Positions 35,984 through 43,342 of a stretch of DNA of 64,000 nt are shown here, in pieces; positions within the stretch are counted from its first letter, which is position 1; the number at the start of each line of letters is the position of its first letter. Both the position numbers and the translations under genes were made by a program. The stretch lies in assembly GCA_904419785.1 (NCBI GenBank), contig CAJFSY010000001.1, positions 187,174-251,173 of the forward strand, in the 5' to 3' direction. Below the pieces are notes generated by a model. The model was given only the letters and a program-made list of their open reading frames with translations, did no database searches and was not told the origin of the DNA. The DNA is from an uncultured Neglectibacter sp. (lineage in GTDB: Bacteria > Bacillota > Clostridia > Oscillospirales > Acutalibacteraceae).

Positions 35984-36886
35984 TTACGGGTGGCAGTTGC
36001 CACAAGGTTCATAGCCTTGTTCAATCAGTTCCTCACGAGTTCCATAATACTCTTTTTTATTGCTTTCGCTCATATCATCTACAGAAGAGCATTCCGGCAA
36101 ATGAAATTTTTGAGACTTTGTATTCAAAATGTAATGTTCTTCCTCCGTTGCAGAAACTTGACTTAATTGGGACGACGAGCTTTCTCCCCCACTTTCCCAA
36201 CTTTCTCCGGTCTGATAATCGATCTCTACTCCCGGCTGAACGTTATAAACATAAACAGAAAAGCAAATCCCCTCCCCATCGTCTTCCACTGAAATAGCTT
36301 CCATGGTCACACCGCTGGCTACTAAATTTTCCCCTTCAAATATGGGAGTCACGCGGTAAAGAACATGATTTCCAGTTTCTTTAATGTAATCCGTTACCAT
36401 ATTTTCAAAAGGCAACATGCCTTCCACATTCATATAACGCGTTCCTGTGATCAAGTTTTCTTCATTCGCGTTTTCCCCTGTCAGCTGAAAGCCAATCAAA
36501 TGGCACCGGTTATAAAGATATCCCCCGTCTACAAAATCATATTTCGCGGTTTGCCAACCTGTAGGATGAACCTCACTGATACTTTCCCGATCTTGCGTAG
36601 GCATTAGGTCTTGCCCTATACAAGCATAAGCCGTACCGCAGCGCCCAAAAGAATCCAATGGACTGTAACTTTCAAACGATTCTGTAGTAAACTCTTCTTC
36701 CGAAAAACCCGGTTGGTTGTCGTTTAGCTCCACAAAGGGCGAACCGGAACACTGTGGTACTTCTCCCAACGATATGGATACCGCGCTAGACGTAGCATCC
36801 GATTCCGTAAGCTGCAAGTCACAACCTGTGAACAAGAGCAAAATCGCCAATAATATGGGAACGACAGCAAATATTCGCTTTCTCAA
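35984..36886 (-). CDS. Secreted DNA/RNA non-specific endonuclease (lipoprotein)
   Basis: This 300-residue protein has a signal sequence ending in the lipobox LFTGC and then a beta-beta-alpha-metal nuclease domain of the NUC1/EndA type. The catalytic region reads YLYNRCHLIGFQL, with the histidine in the DRGH-like motif, and NEENLITGTRYMN supplies the metal-binding Asn. The last 45 residues form a small domain with HLPEC and CGNCHP, often found at the end of such secreted nucleases. The start is TTG at 36886 after AAGGAGG. It overlaps the preceding gene by four bases. Confidence 0.85.
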   Translation of the reverse strand: MRKRIFAVVPILLAILLLFTGCDLQLTESDATSSAVSISLGEVPQCSGSPFVELNDNQPGFSEEEFTTESFESYSPLDSFGRCGTAYACIGQDLMPTQDRESISEVHPTGWQTAKYDFVDGGYLYNRCHLIGFQLTGENANEENLITGTRYMNVEGMLPFENMVTDYIKETGNHVLYRVTPIFEGENLVASGVTMEAISVEDDGEGICFSVYVYNVQPGVEIDYQTGESWESGGESSSSQLSQVSATEEEHYILNTKSQKFHLPECSSVDDMSESNKKEYYGTREELIEQGYEPCGNCHP

Positions 36887-37290
36887 CGCTTATAGACCTC
36901 CTTTGTGATAGTAGCATGAGAATAACCTGGAAAGTCCTTTTGTGACACAAGATGCCATTCGCTGTTTAAATCCACATCTAAAACCAAATCCGCTGGATAA
37001 TGGCGGTTCCATCGGTAAACAGTAAAAGACTCGATCGCATCTTTATATGGGTTTAAAGATTTATCTTCTACAAAGCAGCTGTCTCCTTCTTTTGCTTTTT
37101 CCAGGAAGGATTCATCCACAAGGACGTTTTCCTCATTTCCTTGAAAAAGAGCAAATGAAAACGGACTAATCCATATCCGCTTTCCCTTCCAGCTCTCCAA
37201 TATTTCTTGGATCACTACACGATCTCTGCTTTGGCGGCGATGATGAAACAGCATCCCATTGTGGTCGTCCAAACACAGAATGATGTGCAC
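36883..37290 (-). CDS. Conserved hypothetical protein, clostridial
   Basis: This 135-residue protein starts at a GTG seven bases after GGGAGG. The N-terminal strand VHIILCLDDHNGMLFHHRRQSRD and the later YRWNRHYPADL are strikingly conserved-looking. I recall similar small proteins in many Clostridia, sometimes annotated with unrelated names, and assign no function. No signal peptide or membrane segment is seen. It is co-transcribed with, and overlaps, the secreted nuclease gene. Confidence 0.7.
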   Translation of the reverse strand: MHIILCLDDHNGMLFHHRRQSRDRVVIQEILESWKGKRIWISPFSFALFQGNEENVLVDESFLEKAKEGDSCFVEDKSLNPYKDAIESFTVYRWNRHYPADLVLDVDLNSEWHLVSQKDFPGYSHATITKEVYKR

Positions 37291-37320
37291 AAAGTCACCT
37301 CCCTTTGCTTTTGACAATTT

Positions 37321-37350
37321 ATTATAACACACCCTTATTCTTTTAGACAA
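37321..37350 (-). promoter_or_regulatory. Promoter of the hypothetical protein-nuclease operon
   Basis: On the minus strand TTGTCT (37350-37345) and TATAAT (37326-37321) are spaced by 18 bases, with TGT before the -10 box. Confidence 0.65.
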
Positions 37351-37353
37351 CAG

Positions 37354-37379
37354 AAAGGGGCCCGCCACCAGCGAGCCCC
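37354..37379 (-). terminator. Probable terminator of the spoIVA gene group
   Basis: A GC-rich hairpin pairs GGGGCTCGC with G-GGGCCCC on the minus strand directly after the site-2 protease stop, followed by only three T residues. Confidence 0.5.
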
Positions 37380-37985
37380 CTATCCTGTGAGGTAATCACG
37401 TTTTAAAACCAAATAGAGCATCAAATACAAACTCATGGCCAGCAATGTGAAATTATAGCGGGTACGGAGCAAAATCAAAAACCCCAGTACTCCCATAGGA
37501 AGTAAAAACATTACTGAAACAACCATGGATACCTTGGAAGCTCTCTCCCTTTTCATCCAAGCACACAATAACGCATGAAAAGCCAGCCCACCATCCAAAG
37601 GTTCTACCGGCAAAATATGAAGTATCCCTAAAATCAGACTGGCAGAGTAAAACGGGTGGTTTTCCTGGGCGAATAGAGCCATGCTTCCCGCGCAAAGAAG
37701 ATTCATACCCGGCCCGGCCAATGAGACCAGCGCCATTTGTTTATAAGGCAGTATCCTCCCTTGGTTTGGCACCATTCTGCATCCCAAAGCTGTAAGTTTT
37801 ATCAAAGAAGGCGGCGCTTTCAGCCAGAACAACAAAAGAAGATGCCCCGTTTCATGACATGCGGCAGCGGCAAAAACAAACGCGCTGCTCCCGGCTCCCA
37901 AAAAGAGACAGCAAAAGGCGAGCAGCGCGAAACATGAAAAACCAACACAGATCTGGCAGCCTTTCCACGAAAACGACAACATCAT
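37380..37985 (-). CDS. Site-2 protease family membrane metalloprotease, SpoIVFB-like
   Basis: This 201-residue membrane protein carries the zinc motif CHETGHLL, a HExxH site in a hydrophobic helix, and the second site PVEPLDGG (N/D-PDG type). Four to five membrane segments are present. The start at ATG 37985 overlaps the preceding stop as ATGA; a longer ORF upstream is out of phase with this coupling. Its location next to spoIVA suggests a sporulation role like SpoIVFB, which activates sigma-K, but it might instead serve another pathway. Confidence 0.75.
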   Translation of the reverse strand: MMLSFSWKGCQICVGFSCFALLAFCCLFLGAGSSAFVFAAAACHETGHLLLLFWLKAPPSLIKLTALGCRMVPNQGRILPYKQMALVSLAGPGMNLLCAGSMALFAQENHPFYSASLILGILHILPVEPLDGGLAFHALLCAWMKRERASKVSMVVSVMFLLPMGVLGFLILLRTRYNFTLLAMSLYLMLYLVLKRDYLTG

Positions 37986-38311
37986 ACTCTTTGAAGAGAA
38001 GCGTCGGTTTCTATAGGGGCAGGACTTGCCTCGGGTGAGACAGACGGCGATGGACTCGGGGTGGTTTTCTCCCAGGCAGGGAGCTGCACCTCTTCCGACA
38101 CCTCTTGCTGATACCATTGAGTAAACGTCTCATAAACAGGAGACCCCATATATCTCAGTAAAAGCAGGGCTGCTAAAATTAATAAGCAAATAACTCCCTG
38201 CAGCAATGGAACCATACTGGAGTTTCCGCCTTCCGGCTCTTCTGGTGGTGCATCCTCCCTATCTTCCAGCCCAAGTTCTTCGATCTCATGCAGCTTATCT
38301 AAGTCCTGCAT
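37982..38311 (-). CDS. Small single-span membrane protein of unknown function
   Basis: This 109-residue protein is very acidic at the N-terminus, has one membrane segment at about residues 34-53 and ends with a Pro/Ser-rich stretch. I recognise no family. The ATG at 38311 begins five bases after the spoIVA stop. No clear ribosome-binding site is seen, so it is probably translated by re-initiation after spoIVA. Its stop overlaps the start of the site-2 protease gene, as would be expected for a protein that works with that protease, but this is an inference. Confidence 0.6.
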   Translation of the reverse strand: MQDLDKLHEIEELGLEDREDAPPEEPEGGNSSMVPLLQGVICLLILAALLLLRYMGSPVYETFTQWYQQEVSEEVQLPAWEKTTPSPSPSVSPEASPAPIETDASLQRV

Positions 38312-38316
38312 AAGCG

Positions 38317-39792
38317 TCACAAAATGATACACAGCAAACCGCTGCATCCGTCGTTGATAATCCGCTCAATAGTCTCCCGAACTTTCTCTCGGGCATCGGT
38401 GGGCATACGATACAGCTTGTTGTGCAGCCCCTCGTTGACCAAGGAATGGAGGGATTTCCCAAAAATATTGGATTCCCAAATCTTTACCGGGTTTTCCTCA
38501 AATTCCTTTAAGAGATACATCACCAGCTCTTCCGATTGCTGTTCTGAACCTACAATGGGCGTGATCTCTGTATGGATTTGAGTTTTCATCATGTGAATGG
38601 AAGGAGCGGTAGCCTTTAAGCGAATACCATATTTCCCGTTCTGTTTCAAAATCTGCGGCTCTTCCAATGTGAGTTCTTCCACATCGGGCATAACAATTCC
38701 ATAGCCAGTTTGTTGTACATCTTCATAAGCCTGCCGCAGCTTCTGGAACTGCTGCTTGATTGCCGTCATCTCTACCAACTGGGTCATCAATTCTGAATCG
38801 TCTTGAATCTCAATTCCTGTTTTCTCACTGAGGATGCGGTAGAAGAGCGCTTGATCGAACACCAGTTCTGCGCGACCTTGACCGCTGCCAAGGTCAATCC
38901 GACGGATATTGACTGCTTTAACAGATTCACAAGCCTTTAACCCTTCCAGCATCCCTTTCATCTGGCACATCTTGTGAATCCCGCAAGATGCGCGCAAAGT
39001 AGAGAGCACGCCCGAGAGAAGCCAATGATCCGATTCCAAAGATGTGACCCAGCCCGGCAAATCCAACGCTACTTCCCTTACCGGGAACTGGTACAGCAGA
39101 CTGGCAATAATATCCCGGATATCCTGTTCCGTAATATCGATGCAGTTTACAGGCAACACAGGAATCCCATATTTTTCTCCCAGCCTTGCTGCCAGATCGT
39201 GTGCCTCCTGCGTCTCAGGATAAACACAGTTCAACAACATTACAAACGGCCGGCCCGTCTGGTTCAACTCATCTATAACACGCTCTTCGGCTTCCTCATA
39301 TTCTTCCCGAGGGATATCACTGATGCTGCCATCGGTCGTAATAACCAGGCCAATCGTGGAGTGTTCTGTTATGACTTTTTTAGTGCCGATTTCCGCTGCC
39401 ATATTAAAGGGGATGGGCTCCTCATACCAAGGAGTGCGCACCATTCTGGGTTGATCCTCTTCAATATAGCCGATGGCGCTGGGAACGATATATCCCACAC
39501 AGTCGATCATCCTTACCCGGAAAGAGGCATCTTCATCGATCTGAACATCCACCGCTTGCTCGGGAATAAACTTCGGCTCGGTAGTCATGATCGTGCGTCC
39601 TGCCGAGGATTGGGGAAGTTCGTCAATAGCCCGCTCCCGCTGCATTCCGTCGGGGATATGTGGAATGACCACCGTATCCATAAATTTTTTGATAAAGGTG
39701 GATTTTCCTGTGCGCACAGGACCCACCACGCCAATATAAATTTCACCGTTTGTACGGTCTTGGATATCTTTATAAACGTTAAAGCCTTCCAT
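38317..39792 (-). CDS. spoIVA: Stage IV sporulation protein A
   Basis: SpoIVA is the ATPase that polymerises on the forespore surface to form the base of the spore coat. The 491-residue protein matches along its full length, with the N-terminal MEGFNVYKDIQDRTNG and the Walker A motif GPVRTGKST. It needs SpoVM as a membrane anchor, and that gene lies about 2 kb upstream on the same strand. In Clostridioides difficile it also binds SipL, whose homologue is directly upstream here. Confidence 0.96.
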   Translation of the reverse strand: MEGFNVYKDIQDRTNGEIYIGVVGPVRTGKSTFIKKFMDTVVIPHIPDGMQRERAIDELPQSSAGRTIMTTEPKFIPEQAVDVQIDEDASFRVRMIDCVGYIVPSAIGYIEEDQPRMVRTPWYEEPIPFNMAAEIGTKKVITEHSTIGLVITTDGSISDIPREEYEEAEERVIDELNQTGRPFVMLLNCVYPETQEAHDLAARLGEKYGIPVLPVNCIDITEQDIRDIIASLLYQFPVREVALDLPGWVTSLESDHWLLSGVLSTLRASCGIHKMCQMKGMLEGLKACESVKAVNIRRIDLGSGQGRAELVFDQALFYRILSEKTGIEIQDDSELMTQLVEMTAIKQQFQKLRQAYEDVQQTGYGIVMPDVEELTLEEPQILKQNGKYGIRLKATAPSIHMMKTQIHTEITPIVGSEQQSEELVMYLLKEFEENPVKIWESNIFGKSLHSLVNEGLHNKLYRMPTDAREKVRETIERIINDGCSGLLCIIL

Positions 39793-39822
39793 ATTCTACC
39801 TCTCTACCGCAAATAATGTTCT

Positions 39823-41355
39823 TCATCGGTTGCATATGATCAGAGGCCGGGAATCCGGCAAGGTATCGTCATAAAGTTCATTCTGTTCTCGCAGGTCGGA
39901 AAGCAGCGCCCTGTGGCTTTTGGCGATATCCCAAAGTTTTTCCCCAGCCGAAGCATAGTAGACCAACAGTTGGGGCTCGTGAGGATAGGATTTACTTTCA
40001 TCATCCATACCAGCCGACGCCAAATATTTTACTGGTTCCCGGCTGTAAAGCAAACTGGATACCCAGGTCTCCACAGAAGCTTCCACAGTGTTCTTATCCG
40101 CTATGCGATATTCCCAAAGATCTGTCAAAGAGATCGTATCACTGCGCTTTGCTTTTGAACCTTCCATCTCTGTAGTAAAGCTGTGTTCAAATGATTTCTC
40201 TACATATAAGATCCGGCCTGATGCGCTGCGGTATAATAAGCAGATCGTATATCTCACCCGATAAGTAAGCTTTCCTTCTTCACAAGTGGATTGAACGCTT
40301 TCTTGCTCACACCACAAGTCTACCACTTTTTGAATCTCTTCCTCTGTAACCGTCAAAGAGCATTTTTTCTTTAACACTTCCGAGTAAACTTCCTGGGCGT
40401 CTAACAAAGAGCTTTGGGCATACCGAAGTTCCAAAGGCCCCTTGACGGAATAGGCGTCATCGATCATCTCCACTTCGCAAGGCTGATAAAGGAAAGCCGT
40501 CAAGAACACCTTCACCGAAACATCTACGCTGGTATACTCCCCCACATCATCCTCACGAGGCTGGATGCTGCTTTGACCGGCCATGACACGCAAGTCACAA
40601 AGGCAATCTTCTCCCGCCCCTTCACATTCAACCACTTGGCTAAATTCCAGAGAAGCGGACATTTTTTCCAAAGTACCATCTACAGAAGAAAGATACAGGA
40701 AAGACATATCTGCCCGGCCGCTGACAGAAAGCTGTCCTTGTGCCAATTTGTAATCCGTTGCCCGGCAAGCAACTTCTTTCCGAAGAATGCTCTCCATAGG
40801 AGGCTTGCCATTTTTTAAGGGAAGCCGGTCCTCTATGGAAAATTGGTGGCTGACAGCGTTTACCGCTTGAGATGCCCGGCGATGTTCTCCTAATTTCTCA
40901 ATTCCATCTCCTTCCAATCCGCAGGTGATTTGTTCTTGACGCTGGACCACTGCTAACACTTTTAAGCTAACAGCCAAATGCAGATCTATACGTCTGGCAT
41001 TGACAGCCCGGCAAGTGAGGTGTTCTACCGCGGCCCGCACCCAGGCAACTGCTGGCCCCTCAGGGTTCTTCATCTTGATAGAAGCGGAAAATTCTTTGGT
41101 AAATTCACAGCATTTTAAACTGTCGCCTTTAGAATCCAAATACAAGACCCGGATATCGCACACACCTTCACAGCGCAAAGTATCTTCGCTGATGCCATAA
41201 GAAGATATCTCCGGAACGACCCTGCATTTCAGCACCTTTTGGATATCAGCGCAATAATCCGGAAGGTTGTACTCGGTATCTATGGGCACCTCGTAAGAAC
41301 CATCGAATACGGGGTCGAAATAATCATATGGCTTAGTTTTTCGTTTCGCCTGCAT
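39823..41355 (-). CDS. sipL: SipL-like spore morphogenesis protein (DUF3794 + LysM)
   Basis: This 510-residue protein contains DUF3794-type segments (for example near residues 30-130 and 160-290) and a C-terminal LysM domain in about the last 50 residues (GEKLWDIAKSH...). The same architecture occurs in C. difficile SipL, which binds SpoIVA through its LysM domain and guides coat assembly. Lying 30 bases upstream of spoIVA, it is almost surely co-expressed. A sigma-E-like promoter precedes it. I assign the symbol by architecture and context rather than close sequence identity. Confidence 0.8.
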   Translation of the reverse strand: MQAKRKTKPYDYFDPVFDGSYEVPIDTEYNLPDYCADIQKVLKCRVVPEISSYGISEDTLRCEGVCDIRVLYLDSKGDSLKCCEFTKEFSASIKMKNPEGPAVAWVRAAVEHLTCRAVNARRIDLHLAVSLKVLAVVQRQEQITCGLEGDGIEKLGEHRRASQAVNAVSHQFSIEDRLPLKNGKPPMESILRKEVACRATDYKLAQGQLSVSGRADMSFLYLSSVDGTLEKMSASLEFSQVVECEGAGEDCLCDLRVMAGQSSIQPREDDVGEYTSVDVSVKVFLTAFLYQPCEVEMIDDAYSVKGPLELRYAQSSLLDAQEVYSEVLKKKCSLTVTEEEIQKVVDLWCEQESVQSTCEEGKLTYRVRYTICLLYRSASGRILYVEKSFEHSFTTEMEGSKAKRSDTISLTDLWEYRIADKNTVEASVETWVSSLLYSREPVKYLASAGMDDESKSYPHEPQLLVYYASAGEKLWDIAKSHRALLSDLREQNELYDDTLPDSRPLIICNR

Positions 41356-41388
41356 AACTGAATCCTCTCCTTTGCTGTTCTTACCCCA

Positions 41389-41416
41389 TATCTATGCGCC
41401 AAAGCGGAAAATATGC
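41389..41416 (-). promoter_or_regulatory. Candidate sigma-E promoter of the sipL-spoIVA group
   Basis: On the minus strand GCATATT (41416-41410) and CATAGATA (41396-41389) are separated by 13 bases. These resemble the mother-cell sigma-E boxes (-35 with ATATT, -10 CATACAAT). The start would be about 28 bases before sipL. Confidence 0.45.
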
Positions 41417-41471
41417 GAAGAAGGCGCCCACTGGGGAATTTCCCCGGCAGACGCCTTCTTTATGTTCGCTT

Positions 41472-41561
41472 TTAAATGTCTTCGATTTTGCGGATACCAT
41501 AAATTTTCCGCAACAGCATTCCTACAAAACCTTTGCGCTTTTCGATCACGACTACTTTCAT
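41472..41561 (-). CDS. spoVM: Stage V sporulation protein M
   Basis: This 29-residue micro-protein begins MKVVVIEKRKGFVGMLLRKI, very much like clostridial SpoVM, an amphipathic helix that recognises the convex forespore membrane and anchors SpoIVA. A GGAGG ribosome-binding site lies eight bases before the ATG. In B. subtilis spoVM is next to thiN in the same rsgA-thiN block, which strongly supports the call. Its start overlaps the end of a 64-codon ORF by four bases. It is too short for ordinary gene finders. Confidence 0.88.
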   Translation of the reverse strand: MKVVVIEKRKGFVGMLLRKIYGIRKIEDI

Positions 41562-41752
41562 TTCCCTTGCCTCCCGTTTCCACAGCGTAGTAACGAAAAC
41601 CCCAGGGCCACCAGGATCACCGCACAAAGAAACAGGGTAAGACCCACGGGGCAAAAACAGGAAAGGGACATCCCCAGGCCAAAACTAATAGCGCACAAAC
41701 ATCTGGTCTGGCTGTTTTTAAAACAGGAACAGTTACACCGCAACACAATCAC
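41558..41752 (-). CDS. Unrecognised cysteine-rich membrane micro-protein upstream of spoVM
   Basis: This 64-residue ORF starts at a GTG after an AAAGG site. It contains nine cysteines (for example CNCSC near the N-terminus) and a hydrophobic stretch covering about residues 25-53 that could span the membrane once or twice. The stop codon overlaps the spoVM start as ATGA, a usual sign of translational coupling. I recognise no family and the coding status is uncertain. Confidence 0.45.
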   Translation of the reverse strand: MIVLRCNCSCFKNSQTRCLCAISFGLGMSLSCFCPVGLTLFLCAVILVALGFSLLRCGNGRQGK

Positions 41753-41816
41753 ATCGACCTTTCCCTTTACCGGTTTTCTCGTTCACTAACCAGTATATCC
41801 AAAGGAGAAAAAAGTG

Positions 41817-42461
41817 TTACGCTTGATAGACCACGATCAACGCTGTACCAGAATGCACCCGTATTTCGGCCTCATCTTCTGTGATACGGTTACTTACACC
41901 CATTAAAGTCCCGCCACTCGTCAACGACTCGTGGTTCAAAGGATAGAAAAGCCCGCGGTATGACAGATTGCAGCTTTGTTCCCCAAAAGGAAACACCGAG
42001 ACAATCGCGTCTTTCATTTCTGTCAGACGCAGCCTGCTATCTCGAATGAGGAACACTTTTGTGTGTTCATCAGCAATAACCGCATGACCGCTGTGTTCCC
42101 GTATAAATTGAAGCACTTCCAGATTGGCCAGAGTATGGTCAAACCGAGCACCTCCCAAGCATCCCAGCATCACGAAACTGCGATATCCTTTAGAAAGACC
42201 TTTCATAACTGCAAACATCGTGTCGGTCACATCTTTCTCAACAGGCAAAGACATGACTTTACGGCTTTTGGGAGGAGGTGCTTTCACAGAGTCAAAATCT
42301 CCCACAATCAAATCTGGGGTGATTTGATACTGCGCGGCTGTCTCGTACCCTCCATCAGCACAGATGACATAGTATTTTTCTGGCGGAAACTCCCGAAAAA
42401 CGGCGTCGCTTTCAATGGGGGAAGCCCCAATAATCATACATTCTTGTTTTTTTGTTGCCAT
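41817..42461 (-). CDS. thiN: Thiamine pyrophosphokinase
   Basis: ThiN converts thiamine to thiamine pyrophosphate. The 214-residue protein shows ADGGYETA in the N-terminal domain, LIVGDFDSV with the metal-binding aspartates, EKDVTDT and GCLGGARFDHTLANL. The start is the ATG at 42461, with AAAGGA upstream; the longer ORF lies mostly within rsgA. It overlaps rsgA by 28 bases. In B. subtilis rpe lies between these two genes, but here it is absent. Confidence 0.94.
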   Translation of the reverse strand: MATKKQECMIIGASPIESDAVFREFPPEKYYVICADGGYETAAQYQITPDLIVGDFDSVKAPPPKSRKVMSLPVEKDVTDTMFAVMKGLSKGYRSFVMLGCLGGARFDHTLANLEVLQFIREHSGHAVIADEHTKVFLIRDSRLRLTEMKDAIVSVFPFGEQSCNLSYRGLFYPLNHESLTSGGTLMGVSNRITEDEAEIRVHSGTALIVVYQA

Positions 42462-43342
42462 TGTTTGACATCCTTTATCTCTTGATACATAGAACAATAA
42501 CTTTCGTGACGGGAACGGGGGATCTCCCCTTTCTCCACCCCTTGCAGGATGGCACACCCCTTTTCGCAGGTATGGGAGCAGGAAGTGAATTGGCACTGTC
42601 CCAAATACGGTAAAAACTCCCGGAACCCATAAACCAGCCGCTCTTTTTCCGTAAGCCGGTAACGTTCGATATCAAAGGTAGAAAAGCCAGGTGTATCCGC
42701 TACATAACCGCCATCTTCCAGCTTATAAAGTTCCACCTCTCGGGTAGTATGCCGGCCACGGCCCAGTTTCTGGCTGATTTCTCCAGTTTTTAAATCGAAT
42801 TCCGGGAACACCGCGTTTAACAAACTTGACTTTCCCACACCGGAATTACCCGTGAACGCGGAAATCTTGCCATGGAGCAGTTCACGCACTTGGTCAACGC
42901 CCTGTCCTGTCACAGATGACACTACCAAGCACGGAATTCCCGCACGATCATAAACAGCTTTCAGTTGGGAACCATCTTCCAAGTCCGTCTTGGTCAATAC
43001 CAAAATAGGTTCAATATCTTCCAATTCCGCCACCGCAATGGTTTTATCGATAATCAGTGGCTCTGGATGGGGATGGCGCAGCGACGCTACGATAAACAAC
43101 TGGTCAATATTTGCAATGGGAGGCCGCACCAGAAAATTCCTGCGAGGCAGGATTTCTTCCAAAGCCCCTGTTCCATCTTCTTCTCCAGTAATCCGAACCC
43201 GGTCTCCCGCATAAGGCGATATCCGTTCTTTTCGGAATTTTCCCCGTGCCGTGCAGGTATAGAAACCCTGCTCCGTTTCCACAGTGTAAAACCCACCGAT
43301 TCCCTTACGTACCAGTCCTTCTAAGTGCTTTGGCTCCGTCAC
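42434..43342 (-). CDS. rsgA: Ribosome small subunit-dependent GTPase A
   Basis: RsgA (CpgA/YloQ) is a permuted GTPase that assists 30S maturation. The 302-residue protein has an OB-fold N-terminus, the G4 box TKTD, then the P-loop GNSGVGKSS and the G3 box DTPGFS. The C-terminal zinc knuckle is visible as the cysteines and histidine in GQCQFTSCSHTCEKGC. It overlaps prkC by four bases, which matches the prpC-prkC-rsgA operon of Firmicutes. Confidence 0.96.
   Translation of the reverse strand: MTEPKHLEGLVRKGIGGFYTVETEQGFYTCTARGKFRKERISPYAGDRVRITGEEDGTGALEEILPRRNFLVRPPIANIDQLFIVASLRHPHPEPLIIDKTIAVAELEDIEPILVLTKTDLEDGSQLKAVYDRAGIPCLVVSSVTGQGVDQVRELLHGKISAFTGNSGVGKSSLLNAVFPEFDLKTGEISQKLGRGRHTTREVELYKLEDGGYVADTPGFSTFDIERYRLTEKERLVYGFREFLPYLGQCQFTSCSHTCEKGCAILQGVEKGEIPRSRHESYCSMYQEIKDVKQWQQKNKNV

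Noticed and set aside
38974-39816. 280-codon ORF antisense to spoIVA
   Set aside because: It is a shadow of spoIVA with atypical composition and no ribosome-binding site.
41418-41462. Long GC-rich hairpin upstream of sipL
   Set aside because: The stem GAAGGCG/CGCCTTC is clear but has no T-tract in either direction, so I do not call it a terminator.
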